From: Burkholderia sp052045245
Lineage (GTDB): Bacteria; Pseudomonadota; Gammaproteobacteria; Burkholderiales; Burkholderiaceae
Assembly (NCBI RefSeq): GCF_052045245.1
Contig: NZ_JBQEON010000017.1
Coordinates: 62,001 to 126,000 of the forward strand
Reading direction: 5' to 3'
DNA length: 64,000 nt
Shown: positions 45,594 through 54,016 of the stretch, in pieces
How the letters are laid out: every line of letters begins with the position of its first letter
How positions within the stretch are numbered: the first letter of the stretch is position 1
Notes under the pieces: model-generated
Told to the model about the DNA's origin: nothing
Database searches by the model: none
What the model saw: only the letters and a program-made list of their open reading frames with translations
Translations under genes and position numbers: made by a program

Positions 45594-47498
45594 ATGAATG
45601 TAGCGAAGCCTCCGGGCGAGGTCGCATACGACACGAGCGGCGTGCGCTATCGCGCGGCGGCCGTCGCGGTCGGCGCGGCCGAGATTCGTCGCGAGGACGG
45701 CGGGACCTGGTACCTGCGTTCGCGCGAGCCGCTCGGCGATTACCCGACGCGCGTGACCGACTGCCTCGTGCGCGGCGCGCACGCGCATCCGGACCGCGTG
45801 CTGGCCGCGCGGCGCGGCGCCGACGGCCGCTGGATCGAGATCACCTATGCGCAGATGCTCGAACGCGCCCGCGCAATCGGCCAGGGGCTCGTCGATCTCG
45901 GGCTGTCGGTCGAGCGTCCGCTCGCGGTGCTGTCCGGCAACGATCTCGAGCATCTGCAACTGATGTTCGCGGCGATGCTGGCCGGCGTGCCGTACTCGCC
46001 GATCTCGCCTGCCTATTCGCTGGTGTCGACCGACTACGGCAAGCTGCGTCACACGCTCGGCGTGCTGCGGCCGGGCGCGGTGTTCGTCGCTGAACGCGCG
46101 CCGTTCACGCGCGCGCTCGACGCGACGTTGCCGGCCGATGCGGTGCTGATCGTCGCGCACGATGCGGATGCGGAGCTCGACGACAGCACAGACGGAAAGG
46201 CCCGTGCGGTGCCGCTGTCGCGCCTGCTCGCCACCGTCCCGCGCACGATCGACGACATCCACGCGGCGGTCGGCCCCGATCATCTCGCGAAGATCCTGTT
46301 CACGTCCGGCTCGACGAAGCAGCCGAAGGCCGTGCCGACCACGCACCGGATGCTGTGCAGCAACCAGCAGATGCTGCGCCAGACGATGCCCGAGCTGACA
46401 CGCGAGCCGCCGGTGCTGGTCGACTGGCTGCCGTGGAATCACACGTTCGGCGGCAGTCACAACCTCGGCATCGCGCTGTACAACGGCGGCACGCTGTATA
46501 TCGACGACGGCCGCCCGGTGCCCGGCCGCTTCGACGAAACCGTGCGCAACCTGCGCGAGATCGCGCCGACGATCTACTTCAACGTGCCGAAGGGCTGGGA
46601 AGAGCTGACGGCCGCGCTGGAACGCGATGCCGAGCTGCGCGACACGTTCTTCTCGCGCGTGAAGCTGTATTTCTTCGGCGGCGCGGGGCTGTCGCAGGCC
46701 GCGTGGGACCGGCTCGACCAAGTGACCCACGCGCATTGCGGCGAGCGCATCCGGATCATGGCCGGCCTCGGGATGACGGAGGCGTCGCCGTCGTGCCTGT
46801 TCACGACGGGGCCGCTGATGCGCGCCGGCTATATCGGGCTGCCCGCGCCCGGCTGCGACGCGAAGCTCGTGCCATGCGGCGGCAAGCTCGAACTGCGGTT
46901 CAAGGGGCCGAACGTGATGCGCGGCTACTGGCACGCGGACGTCGATCCGCGCGACGTGTTCGACGACGAAGGCTATTACCGCAGCGGCGACGCCGGCGTG
47001 TTTGCCGATCCCGAGCGGCCGGAACTCGGGCTGCTGTTCGACGGGCGGCTGACCGAGGATTTCAAGCTGAGCAGCGGCACGTTCGTGAGCGTCGGGCCGT
47101 TGCGCGCGAACGCGGTGTCGAGCGGGGCGCCGTACGTGCAGGACGTGGTCGTCACCGGGATCAATCGCGACGACATCGGCTTGCTGGTGTTTCCGCGCGT
47201 CGATGCGTGCCGTGCGCTGGCGGGGCTGGCTGCCGATGCATCCGTGACCGATGTGCTGCGCGCACCGGCCGTCCGTGCGGCGTTCGCCGCATGGCTCGCG
47301 GCGCTGAACCGGCACGCGAGCGGCGGCTCGACGTTCGTCGCGCGCATCCGGCTGATCGATACGCCGCCGTCGCTCGATCTCGGCGAAGTGACCGACAAGG
47401 GGTCGCTGAACCAGGCGGCCGTGCAGAAGCATCGCGCGACGACGATCGACGGGCTGTACGACCCGGCACGGCGTGACCCCGACGTGATTTACGCGTAA
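45594..47498 (+). CDS. fcs: Feruloyl-CoA synthetase
   Basis: This 634-residue AMP-forming acyl-CoA synthetase has P-loop ILFTSGSTKQPKAVP, the substrate region WLPWNHTFGGSHN, core motif GLGMTEASP and YYRSGDAG. It activates ferulate with ATP and CoA, feeding the hydratase/lyase. The start lies 11 bp after the dehydrogenase stop. It is the last gene of the three-gene operon. Confidence 0.9.
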   Translation: MNVAKPPGEVAYDTSGVRYRAAAVAVGAAEIRREDGGTWYLRSREPLGDYPTRVTDCLVRGAHAHPDRVLAARRGADGRWIEITYAQMLERARAIGQGLVDLGLSVERPLAVLSGNDLEHLQLMFAAMLAGVPYSPISPAYSLVSTDYGKLRHTLGVLRPGAVFVAERAPFTRALDATLPADAVLIVAHDADAELDDSTDGKARAVPLSRLLATVPRTIDDIHAAVGPDHLAKILFTSGSTKQPKAVPTTHRMLCSNQQMLRQTMPELTREPPVLVDWLPWNHTFGGSHNLGIALYNGGTLYIDDGRPVPGRFDETVRNLREIAPTIYFNVPKGWEELTAALERDAELRDTFFSRVKLYFFGGAGLSQAAWDRLDQVTHAHCGERIRIMAGLGMTEASPSCLFTTGPLMRAGYIGLPAPGCDAKLVPCGGKLELRFKGPNVMRGYWHADVDPRDVFDDEGYYRSGDAGVFADPERPELGLLFDGRLTEDFKLSSGTFVSVGPLRANAVSSGAPYVQDVVVTGINRDDIGLLVFPRVDACRALAGLAADASVTDVLRAPAVRAAFAAWLAALNRHASGGSTFVARIRLIDTPPSLDLGEVTDKGSLNQAAVQKHRATTIDGLYDPARRDPDVIYA

Positions 47499-47527
47499 GG
47501 CGGGCAGCGCCTCGGCAGTTCCGGGCA

Positions 47528-47578
47528 GCAACAAGCACCAACAAGCACCAACCAGCAGCAACAAGCACCAACCAGCAC
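47528..47578 (+). repeat. Short tandem repeat (AACAAGCACC-like)
   Basis: Imperfect copies of CAACAAGCACC / CAACCAGCACC occur about five times in a row just after the synthetase gene. A simple low-complexity repeat that could vary in copy number. Confidence 0.6.
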
Positions 47579-47629
47579 GCACAACGACCGGCCGGCCACG
47601 ACACCGGCAGGCACGCTTGCGGCCAGTGA

Positions 47630-47644
47630 ATCAGGCTGCCTGAT
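47630..47644. promoter_or_regulatory. MarR-type operator upstream of MFS gene
   Basis: ATCAGG and CCTGAT flank CTG, the same half-sites and spacing as the operator at 43156. It lies 118 bp before the transporter start, suggesting the same MarR protein controls both units. Confidence 0.65.
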
Positions 47645-47761
47645 AAAGGCGGCCAGTCACACGATGGCTCGCGCGCCGCTTCGCCCCTGGCCGGCGGCGG
47701 CGCGCGGCGGCCGTTACGGGGCCGACCGACTACAAGACATGGGACTGGAGATGGAGACACG

Positions 47762-48967
47762 ATGAACACTTACGTTGCCGAAAAACCCACGGTCGCGACC
47801 ACGCTCGCGCTTTGCTTCGCGATCGCACTGCTCGAAGGGCTCGACCTGCAGTCGGTCGGCGTCGCCGCGCCGCGCATGGCGCATGAATTCGGATTGAGCG
47901 TGTCGCAGATGGGCATCGCGTTCAGCGCGGGCACCTTCGGGCTGCTGCCGGGCGCGATGCTCGGCGGCCGGCTCGCGGACCGGATCGGCCGCAAGCGCGT
48001 GCTGATCGCATCGGCCGTGCTGTTCGGCCTGCTGTCGATCGCCACCGCGCAGGTGTCGACCTTCGCGATGCTCGTCGTCGTGCGCGTGCTGACCGGCATC
48101 GGCCTCGGCGGCGCGATGCCGAACCTGATCGCGCTGTCGTCCGAAGCGGTCGAGCCGCGCTCGCGCAGCAGCGCGGTGGCGACGATGTACTGCGGGATCC
48201 CGTTCGGCGGCGTGATCGCGTCGCTGATCGGCGTGCTGCTCGCCGGCGATACCGAATGGCGGCACATCTTCTACGTCGGCGGCGCGGGGCCGCTGCTGCT
48301 CGTGCCGCTGCTGGTGTGGTGCCTGCCGGAATCGCGCGCGTATCTCGACGTCGCGGGCACGCAGGCCGCGCGCACCAGCGTCGCACGCACGCTGTTCGGC
48401 GACGGCCGCACGACGTCGACGGTCGCGCTGTGGGTCAGCTACTTCTGCACGCTGATCGTCCTCTACTTCCTGCTGAACTGGCTGCCCTCGCTGATGGCCG
48501 CGCGCGGGCTCGATCGCGAGCACGTCGGCCTCGTGCAGATCGCGTTCAACGTCGGCGCGGGGCTCGGCGCGCTCGGCATCGGCGCGGCGCTCGACCGGAT
48601 GCGCGCGTCGCGTGTGGTCGGCGGGATGTATGTCGGGATCGTGCTGTCGCTCGCCGCGCTTGCCGCCGCGCCCGGCTTCGCGTCGCTCGCGGCGGCCGCG
48701 TTCGCGGCCGGGATGTTCGTGGTCGGCGGCCAGTCGGTGCTGTATGCGCTCGCGGCGATCTACTACCCGACCGCGATGCGCGGCACGGGCGTCGGCGCGG
48801 CGGTGGCCGTCGGCCGGCTCGGCTCCGTCGTCGGGCCGCTCGCGGCCGCGACGCTGCTGGCCGCGGGCCGCAGCGCGCCTGTCGTGATCGGCGCGAGCAT
48901 TCCCGTCACGCTGGTTGCGGCCGTCGCCGCGCTGGTGCTGATTCGCCGCCCGCGGGCCGGCGACTGA
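47762..48967 (+). CDS. MFS transporter, aromatic acid:H+ symporter type
   Basis: This 401-residue, 12-helix major facilitator is of the AAHS type (MhpT/PcaK-like). It has GLDLQSVGVAAP in helix 1, the loop motif GGRLADRIGRKRVLI, and GTGVGAAVAVGRLGSVVGP in the second half. With its MarR operator it is the likely importer of ferulate or a related hydroxycinnamate. Alternatives are vanillate or 4-hydroxybenzoate. Confidence 0.88.
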   Translation: MNTYVAEKPTVATTLALCFAIALLEGLDLQSVGVAAPRMAHEFGLSVSQMGIAFSAGTFGLLPGAMLGGRLADRIGRKRVLIASAVLFGLLSIATAQVSTFAMLVVVRVLTGIGLGGAMPNLIALSSEAVEPRSRSSAVATMYCGIPFGGVIASLIGVLLAGDTEWRHIFYVGGAGPLLLVPLLVWCLPESRAYLDVAGTQAARTSVARTLFGDGRTTSTVALWVSYFCTLIVLYFLLNWLPSLMAARGLDREHVGLVQIAFNVGAGLGALGIGAALDRMRASRVVGGMYVGIVLSLAALAAAPGFASLAAAAFAAGMFVVGGQSVLYALAAIYYPTAMRGTGVGAAVAVGRLGSVVGPLAAATLLAAGRSAPVVIGASIPVTLVAAVAALVLIRRPRAGD

Positions 48968-49031
48968 GCTTACGTTTTTTCAATGCGCGCCGTCAGAGCG
49001 TGCAATTCACCATGGTCTGGAGACACAACGA

Positions 49032-50180
49032 ATGAAAACGAAGACAAGGAACGGCCTGCTGGCCGCCGGTGCGTGCTGCGCGCTCGCCGCGCCGGGCGCG
49101 CACGCGCAGTCGAGCGTGACGCTGTACGGGATCATCGATACGGGCGTCGAGTTCGTGTCGCACGCGAACGCGGCGGGCGACCACGTCGTGCGGATGCCGG
49201 GCGTGACGGGTGAGCTGCCGTCGCGCTGGGGGCTGCGCGGCGCGGAGGATCTCGGCGGCGGCTACCAGGCGGTGTTCACGCTCGAAAGCGGCTTCAACGT
49301 GCGCGGCGGCGATCTCGGGCAGGGCGGCCGGCTGTTCGGGCGGCAGGCGTTCGTCGGGCTGAAGGGCGGCTTCGGCACGCTCGCATTCGGCCGCCAGTAC
49401 ACGATGACCTATCTCGCGCTGCAGGGCGCGGACATCATCGGCCCCGACATCTACGGCCTCGGCTCGTTCGACGCCTACGTGCCGAACGGCCGCACCGATA
49501 ACGCGGTGACCTACGTCGGCACCTATCGCGGCGTGACGCTCGGCGCCGCGTATTCGTTCGGCCGTGACGGCGCGGGCACCGGCAACTCGCCGGGCCAGGG
49601 CACGTGCGCGGGGCAGGTGCCGGGCGACGCCACCCAGTGCCGCGACTGGTCGGTGATGCTCAAGTACGACAGCGCGTATTTCGGTGCGGCGGCGTCGTAC
49701 GAGGAGCAGCGCGGCGGCACCGGCGCGGCCGCGAACTTCTTCGACGGCATGGCGCCGGTTGCGTTGACCAGCAGCGGCGGCAAGGACGCGCGCGCGCACG
49801 TGAGCGCGTATGCGCAGGCAGCCGGCGCGCGGATCGGCGCGGGCTGGATCGGGCGGCGCGTGTCGACCGGTTCGCCGGCCGCGCCCGGTGCGCATTCGGA
49901 CCTGTTCTTCGTCGGTGCGTCGTATGCGGTGAAGCCGGATTTCATCGTCGACGGCGAAGGCTACCGGATCGTCAACAGCGCGCACGACACGCGCGCGACG
50001 ATGGCCACGCTGCGCGCGACCTATCTGCTGACCAAGCGCACGGCCGTCTACGCGCAATCGTCGTATCTGTGGAACAGCGCGCATGCGCGCTATGCGGTCA
50101 GCGGCGGCGGGGCCGGCACGACGCCCGGCGCAGGGATGGGGCAGCTCGGCGCGATGGTCGGCGTGCGGCACATGTTCTGA
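49032..50180 (+). CDS. Outer-membrane porin of the ferulate locus
   Basis: This 382-residue general porin has a signal peptide ending GAHA, first strand SSVTLYGIIDTGVEF, the family segment SRWGLRGAEDLGGGYQAVFTLES and a C-terminal VGVRHMF. It lies between the importer and the esterase genes, so it may be the outer-membrane entry for aromatic acids or their esters. It is only distantly like the porin at 6833. Confidence 0.9.
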   Translation: MKTKTRNGLLAAGACCALAAPGAHAQSSVTLYGIIDTGVEFVSHANAAGDHVVRMPGVTGELPSRWGLRGAEDLGGGYQAVFTLESGFNVRGGDLGQGGRLFGRQAFVGLKGGFGTLAFGRQYTMTYLALQGADIIGPDIYGLGSFDAYVPNGRTDNAVTYVGTYRGVTLGAAYSFGRDGAGTGNSPGQGTCAGQVPGDATQCRDWSVMLKYDSAYFGAAASYEEQRGGTGAAANFFDGMAPVALTSSGGKDARAHVSAYAQAAGARIGAGWIGRRVSTGSPAAPGAHSDLFFVGASYAVKPDFIVDGEGYRIVNSAHDTRATMATLRATYLLTKRTAVYAQSSYLWNSAHARYAVSGGGAGTTPGAGMGQLGAMVGVRHMF

Positions 50181-50213
50181 TCCAGCGGCGTGACGAACCG
50201 GACGGGAGCTATC

Positions 50214-51938
50214 TTGAACAAAAAATCGGTATTCCTCTGCATTGCGCCGTTGTCCGCCGCAGCCCTGCTTGCCGGGTGCGGCGGCGACGATTCGGTCAGT
50301 TCCACACCGACCCACCTGAGCGCCGCGACGCCGGCCGCGATGGCGCAGACCTGTGACGCGCTCGCCGCGAAGCTGTCGTATGCGAACACGTCGTTCACGT
50401 CGGTGACGACCGCGGCCGCCGGCGCGCTGATGGTGGCCGGCAAGCCGATCGCCGAGCACTGCGTGATCGAAGGAAAGATGAACGAGCGCGTGAGCGCGGT
50501 GGACGGCAAGACCTACGCGATCGGCTTCGAGATGCGTTTGCCGAAGGCGTGGAACGGCCGCTTCTTCTACCAGGCGAACGGCGGGCTCGACGGCAACGTC
50601 GTGACCGCGACCGGCGAGATCGGCGGCGGCGGGCCGCTGACCGACGCGCTGAACCTGGGCTTTGCCGTCATCAGCTCGGATTCCGGGCACAGCGCCGCGC
50701 AGAACCCGCTATTCGGCCTCGATCCGCAGGCGCGGCTCGACTATGGCTACGGCGCCGTCGATGCGCTCACGCCGATGGCCAAGCAGGTGATCCGGCTCGC
50801 GTACGGGAAGACGCCCGATCGCAGCTATTTCGGCGGCTGCTCGAACGGCGGCCGTCACGCGATGGTCACGGCCGTGCGCAACGCGGGCGACTACGACGGG
50901 ATCATTGCCGGCGACCCCGGCTTCCACCTGCCGAAGGCGGCGATCGGCGAGATGTACGGCGCGCAGCAGTTCGCGAAGATCGCGTCGGCGACCGGGACGA
51001 ACGGGCTGCCGGATATCCGCAGCGGTTTCACCGACGCGGAGCGTCAGTTCGTCGGCGCGAAGATCCTCGACAAGTGCGATGCGCTCGACGGCGCGACGGA
51101 CGGGATGGTGCAGGACGTCGCCGCGTGCCAGGCGCATTTCAGCGTCGAGACGGACATCCCGACCTGCGCGAACGGCACACGCACCGGCGCGTGCCTGACG
51201 ACCGCACAGAAAGGCGCGCTCGAGAACGTGTTCGCGGGCGCACGCAACAGCGCGGGCACGGCGCTCTACGCGAGCTTTCCGTACGATCCGGGCATGGCCG
51301 GCAGCGGCTGGGCCGCATGGAAGCAGTCGAACTCGGTCACGCTCGACCCGGCCGCGATGGCGTTCACGTTCATGACGCCGCCGAAAACGGCTGCCACGCT
51401 CGCGAACCTCGCCGGCTTCGCGCTCGGTTTCGACATGGACAACGACGCGCCGGCGATCTTCGCGACGAACGGTATCTACACGCAGTCGTCGTGGTCGTTC
51501 ATGACGCCGCCCGACGAGACCAACCTGTCCGCGCTGAAGCCGCGCGGCGCGAAGCTGCTCGTCTATCACGGCACCGGCGACCCGGTGTTTTCGTTCAACG
51601 ACACACGCGACTGGTATGCGCAGGTCGCACAGGCGAACGGCGGCGATGCGTCGAGCTTCGCGCGCTTCTACCCGGTGCCGGGGATGAACCACTGCTCGGG
51701 CGGGCCGGCGGCCGACCAGTTCGACATGCTGACGCCGCTCGTCGCGTGGGTCGAGCAGGGGCAGGCGCCCACGGCAATCGTTGCTACCGCGCGCGACGCG
51801 ACGAATGCGGTGCCGAACGCCGACGTGCCGACGTCGTGGGGGGCGGGACGCACACGTCCGCTGTGTCCGTATCCGCAGGTCGCGCGTTACAACGGCTCGG
51901 GCGACGTGAATTCGGCGGCGAGCTTCAGTTGTCGTTGA
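50214..51938 (+). CDS. Tannase/feruloyl esterase lipoprotein
   Basis: The protein has 574 residues. A TTG start at 50214 has GGGAG 5 nt upstream and gives a clean lipoprotein signal (NKKSVFLCIAPLSAAALLAGC). A GTG at 50190 is the alternative. The alpha/beta-hydrolase of the tannase family shows the nucleophile GGCSNGGR (Cys-Ser) and the paired PGMNHCSGG (His-Cys), the CS-D-HC arrangement with its disulfide. It would release ferulate from plant cell-wall esters outside the inner membrane, the first step for the catabolic genes before it. Confidence 0.87.
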   Translation: MNKKSVFLCIAPLSAAALLAGCGGDDSVSSTPTHLSAATPAAMAQTCDALAAKLSYANTSFTSVTTAAAGALMVAGKPIAEHCVIEGKMNERVSAVDGKTYAIGFEMRLPKAWNGRFFYQANGGLDGNVVTATGEIGGGGPLTDALNLGFAVISSDSGHSAAQNPLFGLDPQARLDYGYGAVDALTPMAKQVIRLAYGKTPDRSYFGGCSNGGRHAMVTAVRNAGDYDGIIAGDPGFHLPKAAIGEMYGAQQFAKIASATGTNGLPDIRSGFTDAERQFVGAKILDKCDALDGATDGMVQDVAACQAHFSVETDIPTCANGTRTGACLTTAQKGALENVFAGARNSAGTALYASFPYDPGMAGSGWAAWKQSNSVTLDPAAMAFTFMTPPKTAATLANLAGFALGFDMDNDAPAIFATNGIYTQSSWSFMTPPDETNLSALKPRGAKLLVYHGTGDPVFSFNDTRDWYAQVAQANGGDASSFARFYPVPGMNHCSGGPAADQFDMLTPLVAWVEQGQAPTAIVATARDATNAVPNADVPTSWGAGRTRPLCPYPQVARYNGSGDVNSAASFSCR

Positions 51939-51953
51939 CGTAGAAAAACGGCG

Positions 51954-51983
51954 ATGTACCGATGCGCGCAAGCATCGGTACAT
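51954..51983. terminator. Perfect 12-bp hairpin after the esterase gene
   Basis: ATGTACCGATGC and GCATCGGTACAT flank a 6-nt GCGCAA loop, 15 bp after the esterase stop codon. No T tract, so it may be a factor-dependent terminator or a regulatory dyad. Confidence 0.5.
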
Positions 51984-52170
51984 GCGTCGTCGTTCGGCGT
52001 CGGATCGGGCGAGCGTGCCTGTCCGTCCCGACGAAAGCGGCGATGCGCCGCGCATGGCGATCGGGTTGGCCGCCCGCCGCGGCATCCGGGGGATACACTG
52101 TGGCGCTTCTCGTCGGTGCGACGCGTCCTGACCGACGTTCCGCGCCAGGTATCTTTCCTCTGACCTGACC

Positions 52171-52788
52171 ATGCAAACCGTAGCGGTACTCGACTTCGAA
52201 ACAACCGGGCTTTCTCCGAACATGGGCGACCGGGCGACCGAAATCGCCGTGATTCTGCTGCGCGACGGCGAGATCGTCGACCGCTACCAGAGCCTGATGA
52301 ACGCGGGCCGCCGCATTCCGTCCGACGTCGTCGCGCTCACCGGGATCACGAACGAGATGATCGCGTCGGCGCCGCCGGTGGCGACGGTCATGAAGGAAGC
52401 GGCCGCGTTCGTCGGCAGCCATCCGGTCGTCGCGCACAACGCCGGCTTCGACAAGCGCTTCTGGCAGGCCGAGCTCGGGATGCTCGGGATCGCCGCCGAG
52501 CATGCGTTTGCCTGCACGATGCTCGTCGCGCGGCGCATCTACCCGCACGCGCAAAGTCACCGGCTGTCGAGCCTGGCGGCCATGCTGCGCTTGCCGCAGA
52601 CGGGTCGCGCCCACCGCGCGATGGTCGATGCGGAGATCGCGAGCCATCTGTGGTGCAGGCTGCAGCGCGACATCGGCGAGACTTACGGGCTGCGGCACAT
52701 CGATCACGGGCTCATGTCGCGCCTGCAGACGACGAGCAAGGCGAAGGTCGCGACGTTCTTCGGGGCGTTGGCCGCCGGCGCGCGCTGA
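52171..52788 (+). CDS. 3'-5' exonuclease, DnaQ/DEDDh family
   Basis: This 205-residue nuclease fold has all three Exo motifs: LDFETTGL (D, E), HNAGFDKRFW (D) and HRAMVDA (H, D). It resembles the proofreading epsilon subunit and PolC-type exonucleases but has no polymerase or UvrC-like partner nearby. It is probably a single-domain DNA repair or RNA-trimming exonuclease. The gene is alone on the plus strand between a hairpin and a convergent remnant. Confidence 0.87.
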   Translation: MQTVAVLDFETTGLSPNMGDRATEIAVILLRDGEIVDRYQSLMNAGRRIPSDVVALTGITNEMIASAPPVATVMKEAAAFVGSHPVVAHNAGFDKRFWQAELGMLGIAAEHAFACTMLVARRIYPHAQSHRLSSLAAMLRLPQTGRAHRAMVDAEIASHLWCRLQRDIGETYGLRHIDHGLMSRLQTTSKAKVATFFGALAAGAR

Positions 52789-52807
52789 CAGCGACTGGCG
52801 CCGGCCG

Positions 52808-53101
52808 TCATTCGCCGGGATCCACCGGCACCTCGAGCCCGACCTTCACGCGGCTCATGCTCACCCGTGTCTTGAACCGCTTCACGTTGTTGTTCGCGAA
52901 GAACAACTCGCGCGTGAGCGCGTTGTACTGATCCATGTTGCGCACGGCCAGGATCAGCACGAAATCCCATTCCCCGGTCACGTAGTAGCACTGCTGGATC
53001 TGCGGGCAGCGCTCGAAGGTCCGCTTCATCGCGTCGAGCGGGTCGATCTGCTCGCTCTTGCGTAGCGGGCCGTCAGGCCGTCGGAGCACAGCGGCCCTCA
53101 C
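52808..53101 (-). pseudogene. Lrp/AsnC regulator fragment lacking HTH
   Basis: The 97-residue product covers the AsnC/RAM ligand-binding half: AMKRTFERCPQIQQCYYVTG and GEWDFVLILAVRNMDQYNAL are typical. The ~60-residue DNA-binding part that should precede it is missing, and the first ~20 residues read as unrelated filler. It is likely a 5'-deleted gene. A stand-alone RAM protein is possible but less likely given the abrupt N-terminus. Confidence 0.7.
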
Positions 53102-53129
53102 GAAACATTAGCGAAGCGTCACCGAAGCA

Positions 53130-53843
53130 TTACGCGTCGGCCGCCCGCTTGCCCGGCGCATCGGCCGTGCTGGTGCGATCGAGGATCGCCAGCACTTCGC
53201 GCGCGGTGTTTTCCGAATGGCTGCGCAGCACCTGCGGCAGCAACGTATGGTCGGGGTCGGCGAGCGCGGCCATGATCTCGTCATGCTCGTGCAGCGATTC
53301 GGCCCAGCGCAGCGTGTCGGCGTTCGCGGCGCCGCGCGCGCGGTGCACCTTCGACATCAGCGACGCATAGATGCCCGACAGCACCGGGTTGCCGGCCGCG
53401 TCGACGATCATCTGATGGATCTGCTGGTTCAGCCGGAAATATTCGACGCGCTTGCCGGCTTCATGGCACTCGACCATCCGCCGGTGCTTCGCCTGCAGCG
53501 CGGCCAGCGTCGATGCGCCGATCCGCTTGCGCAGCAATTCTCCCGCCATTGCCTCCAGCCCGTGCAGCAGCTCGAAGGTCGACACGAGATCGTCGATGTC
53601 GATCGACGCGACGCGATAGCCGATGTACTGGCGATGCGTGACGGCGCCTTCCGCGACGAGCACCTTCAGCGCTTCGCGCAGCGGCGTCTTCGACACGTCG
53701 AACGCGAGGCTCAGTTCCTTTTCGTCGATCCGCGCGCCGGGCGGCAATTCGCCCTCGTCGATCATCACGCGCAGGCGCGCGGCGATCTCCGCGGCCATGC
53801 CGCGGGTGCGCAGAAGCAGGGGATTGCGGGGTGTCTGGCTCAT
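53130..53843 (-). CDS. GntR-family regulator, FCD subgroup
   Basis: This 237-residue regulator starts at MSQTPRNPLLL. The winged helix includes ELSLAFDVSKTPLREALKVL, followed by an FCD domain (about 90-220). It is divergent from an MFS/racemase/hydantoinase operon with a 173-bp AT-rich gap between them, so it most likely controls that operon. The sequence CATAGTATG at 53886 is a small palindrome in the gap and a candidate site. Confidence 0.88.
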   Translation of the reverse strand: MSQTPRNPLLLRTRGMAAEIAARLRVMIDEGELPPGARIDEKELSLAFDVSKTPLREALKVLVAEGAVTHRQYIGYRVASIDIDDLVSTFELLHGLEAMAGELLRKRIGASTLAALQAKHRRMVECHEAGKRVEYFRLNQQIHQMIVDAAGNPVLSGIYASLMSKVHRARGAANADTLRWAESLHEHDEIMAALADPDHTLLPQVLRSHSENTAREVLAILDRTSTADAPGKRAADA

Positions 53844-54016
53844 TGTGTGTGCAAGCTTATCACGATATCGGGGCTTACCCTGTATCATAGTATGTACAAA
53901 ACAATCTCAATCAAACCAAGTGTTTACGATAACGGTAATTATAAATTTCTAATCCTATACTCGACTCCACGTTGCGCGACGTCCTGACCATCCTCGTTCA
54001 CTCCTGGAGTCCGTCC

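Noticed and set aside
47528..47578. The CAACAAGCACC repeats as a CRISPR array
   Set aside because: Units are about 11 bp, contiguous and without spacers, and no cas genes are nearby.
45570..47582. Minus-strand frame of 670 codons opposite the feruloyl-CoA synthetase gene
   Set aside because: Antisense shadow; composition and lack of motifs argue against a protein.
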